A stretch of DNA of 7,140 nt, from the NCBI GenBank assembly GCA_947374485.1, contig CANCCF010000201.1:1-7140 (forward strand). The letters run 5' to 3'. The position numbers were made by a program, and so were the translations under genes. The stretch is from Comamonadaceae bacterium. GTDB taxonomy: Bacteria > Pseudomonadota > Gammaproteobacteria > Burkholderiales > Burkholderiaceae_C. Of the stretch, positions 6,394 to 7,140 are shown in pieces (positions within the stretch are counted from its first letter, which is position 1; each line of letters begins with the position of its first letter). The notes beneath the pieces are model-generated. The model was not told the origin of the DNA. It saw only the letters and a list, made by a program, of their open reading frames with translations, and did not search any database.

Positions 6394-7140
6394 ATGAATA
6401 TTCTTCTGACCGGCGGTGCGGGTTATATTGGCAGCCATACCTACTTGGCCTTGCTCCAGGCGGGAATGAATCCAGTCATCCTGGACGATTTCTCCAACAG
6501 CCAGCCCAAGGTGCTGGAGCGCTTGGCGCATATTTCCGGCAAGGCGCCACCGTTTGAAAAAGGCAGTGTGGCCGATGTGCCACTGGTAGAGAGCCTGCTC
6601 ATGCGGCTGGGTATTGAGGCTGTCATCCACTTTGCGGGCTTCAAGGCCGTCGGCGAGAGCGTGGCACAACCACTCAGGTATTACGACAACAATGTCGGTG
6701 GCATGACCCGCCTGCTGCAAGCCATGGCGGCAACGCAATGCCGCACGCTGGTATTTTCCAGCAGCGCAACGGTGTATGGCGACCCGGCCTCGGTGCCTAT
6801 TACCGAAGACTTTGCGCGCAGCCACACCAACCCCTATGGCCACAGCAAACTCATCATTGAAGACATGCTGGCGGCCCTGCAGAATGCCGACCCCAGTTGG
6901 AAGGTGGCGGTTTTGCGCTATTTCAACCCGGTGGGAGCCCATCCCAGCGGACTGATTGGCGAAGACCCCAGCGGTATACCCAACAACCTGATGCCGTTTG
7001 TGGCCCAGGTGGCGGTGGGCAAGCGGCCCTTTTTGAATATCTATGGCAACGATTACGCCACCCAGGACGGCACGGGCGTGCGCGACTACATCCATGTGCA
7101 AGACCTAGCGGCTGGACATGTGGCGGCTCTTCAAACCCTG
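6394..7140 (+). CDS. galE: UDP-glucose 4-epimerase, 3'-truncated by window edge
   Basis: The frame is open from the ATG at 6394 through the window end, giving 249 residues of a family with about 338. GalE interconverts UDP-glucose and UDP-galactose using tightly bound NAD in the cytosol. The start MNILLTGGAGYIGSH has the Rossmann GxxGxxG motif. VILDDFSNS follows, then HFAGFKAVGESV, SSSATVYG with catalytic S124, and the YxxxK pair Y148/K152 in NPYGHSK. LRYFNPVGAHPSG, IPNNLMPFVAQVAVG and the late GTGVRDYIHVQDLA segment are all typical of GalE proper rather than other extended SDR sugar enzymes. The residue numbers agree closely with E. coli GalE. It is divergent from the nucleotidyltransferase-manC block, and with it fits precursor supply for surface polysaccharide. 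Its ribosome site is weak (GGGTAGAGAA just upstream). Confidence 0.95.
   Translation, partial: MNILLTGGAGYIGSHTYLALLQAGMNPVILDDFSNSQPKVLERLAHISGKAPPFEKGSVADVPLVESLLMRLGIEAVIHFAGFKAVGESVAQPLRYYDNNVGGMTRLLQAMAATQCRTLVFSSSATVYGDPASVPITEDFARSHTNPYGHSKLIIEDMLAALQNADPSWKVAVLRYFNPVGAHPSGLIGEDPSGIPNNLMPFVAQVAVGKRPFLNIYGNDYATQDGTGVRDYIHVQDLAAGHVAALQTL

Noticed and set aside
6193..7101. Minus-strand open frame of 302 codons opposite galE
   Set aside because: galE on the plus strand has every expected motif and runs off the window. The antisense frame has no recognisable domain.

Overview
The window reads as ordinary chromosomal DNA of a betaproteobacterium. GC-rich sequence, strong codon bias and the protein signatures suggest Burkholderiales, most likely Comamonadaceae-like; this placement is inference from sequence style, not a database match. 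It holds seven protein-coding genes, two of them cut by the window edges. I see no RNA genes, mobile elements, CRISPR arrays or attachment sites.

Left block (1-3024, + strand): a compact three-gene unit. The 3' part of a glutamine synthetase-family gene (PuuA/GlnT-like, possibly a gamma-glutamyl-amine ligase) is followed after 15 bp by a class III PLP aminotransferase related to glutamate-1-semialdehyde aminomutase. A 4-bp overlap then leads into a GntR/FadR-type (FCD domain) regulator. The tight packing implies one transcript for nitrogen or amine metabolism under its own regulator. The substrate cannot be read from the sequence.

Right block (3014-6112, - strand): read in transcription order, a mannose-1-phosphate guanylyltransferase-like nucleotidyltransferase with a C-terminal hexapeptide beta-helix, a bifunctional ManC/AlgA-type mannose-1-phosphate guanylyltransferase/mannose-6-phosphate isomerase, and a small universal stress protein. 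The last gene converges with the GntR gene and overlaps its 3' end by 11 bp.

A 281-bp divergent intergenic region (6113-6393), with a short AT-rich pocket, separates this block from the 5' part of galE (UDP-glucose 4-epimerase, + strand), which runs off the window end. The two nucleotidyltransferases and GalE together supply activated sugars (GDP-mannose, UDP-galactose) for surface polysaccharide or exopolysaccharide synthesis.

No clearly new system is evident. The points most worth a second look are the GS-aminotransferase-GntR cassette with its atypical aminotransferase motifs, and the adjacent pair of GMP-type nucleotidyltransferases.
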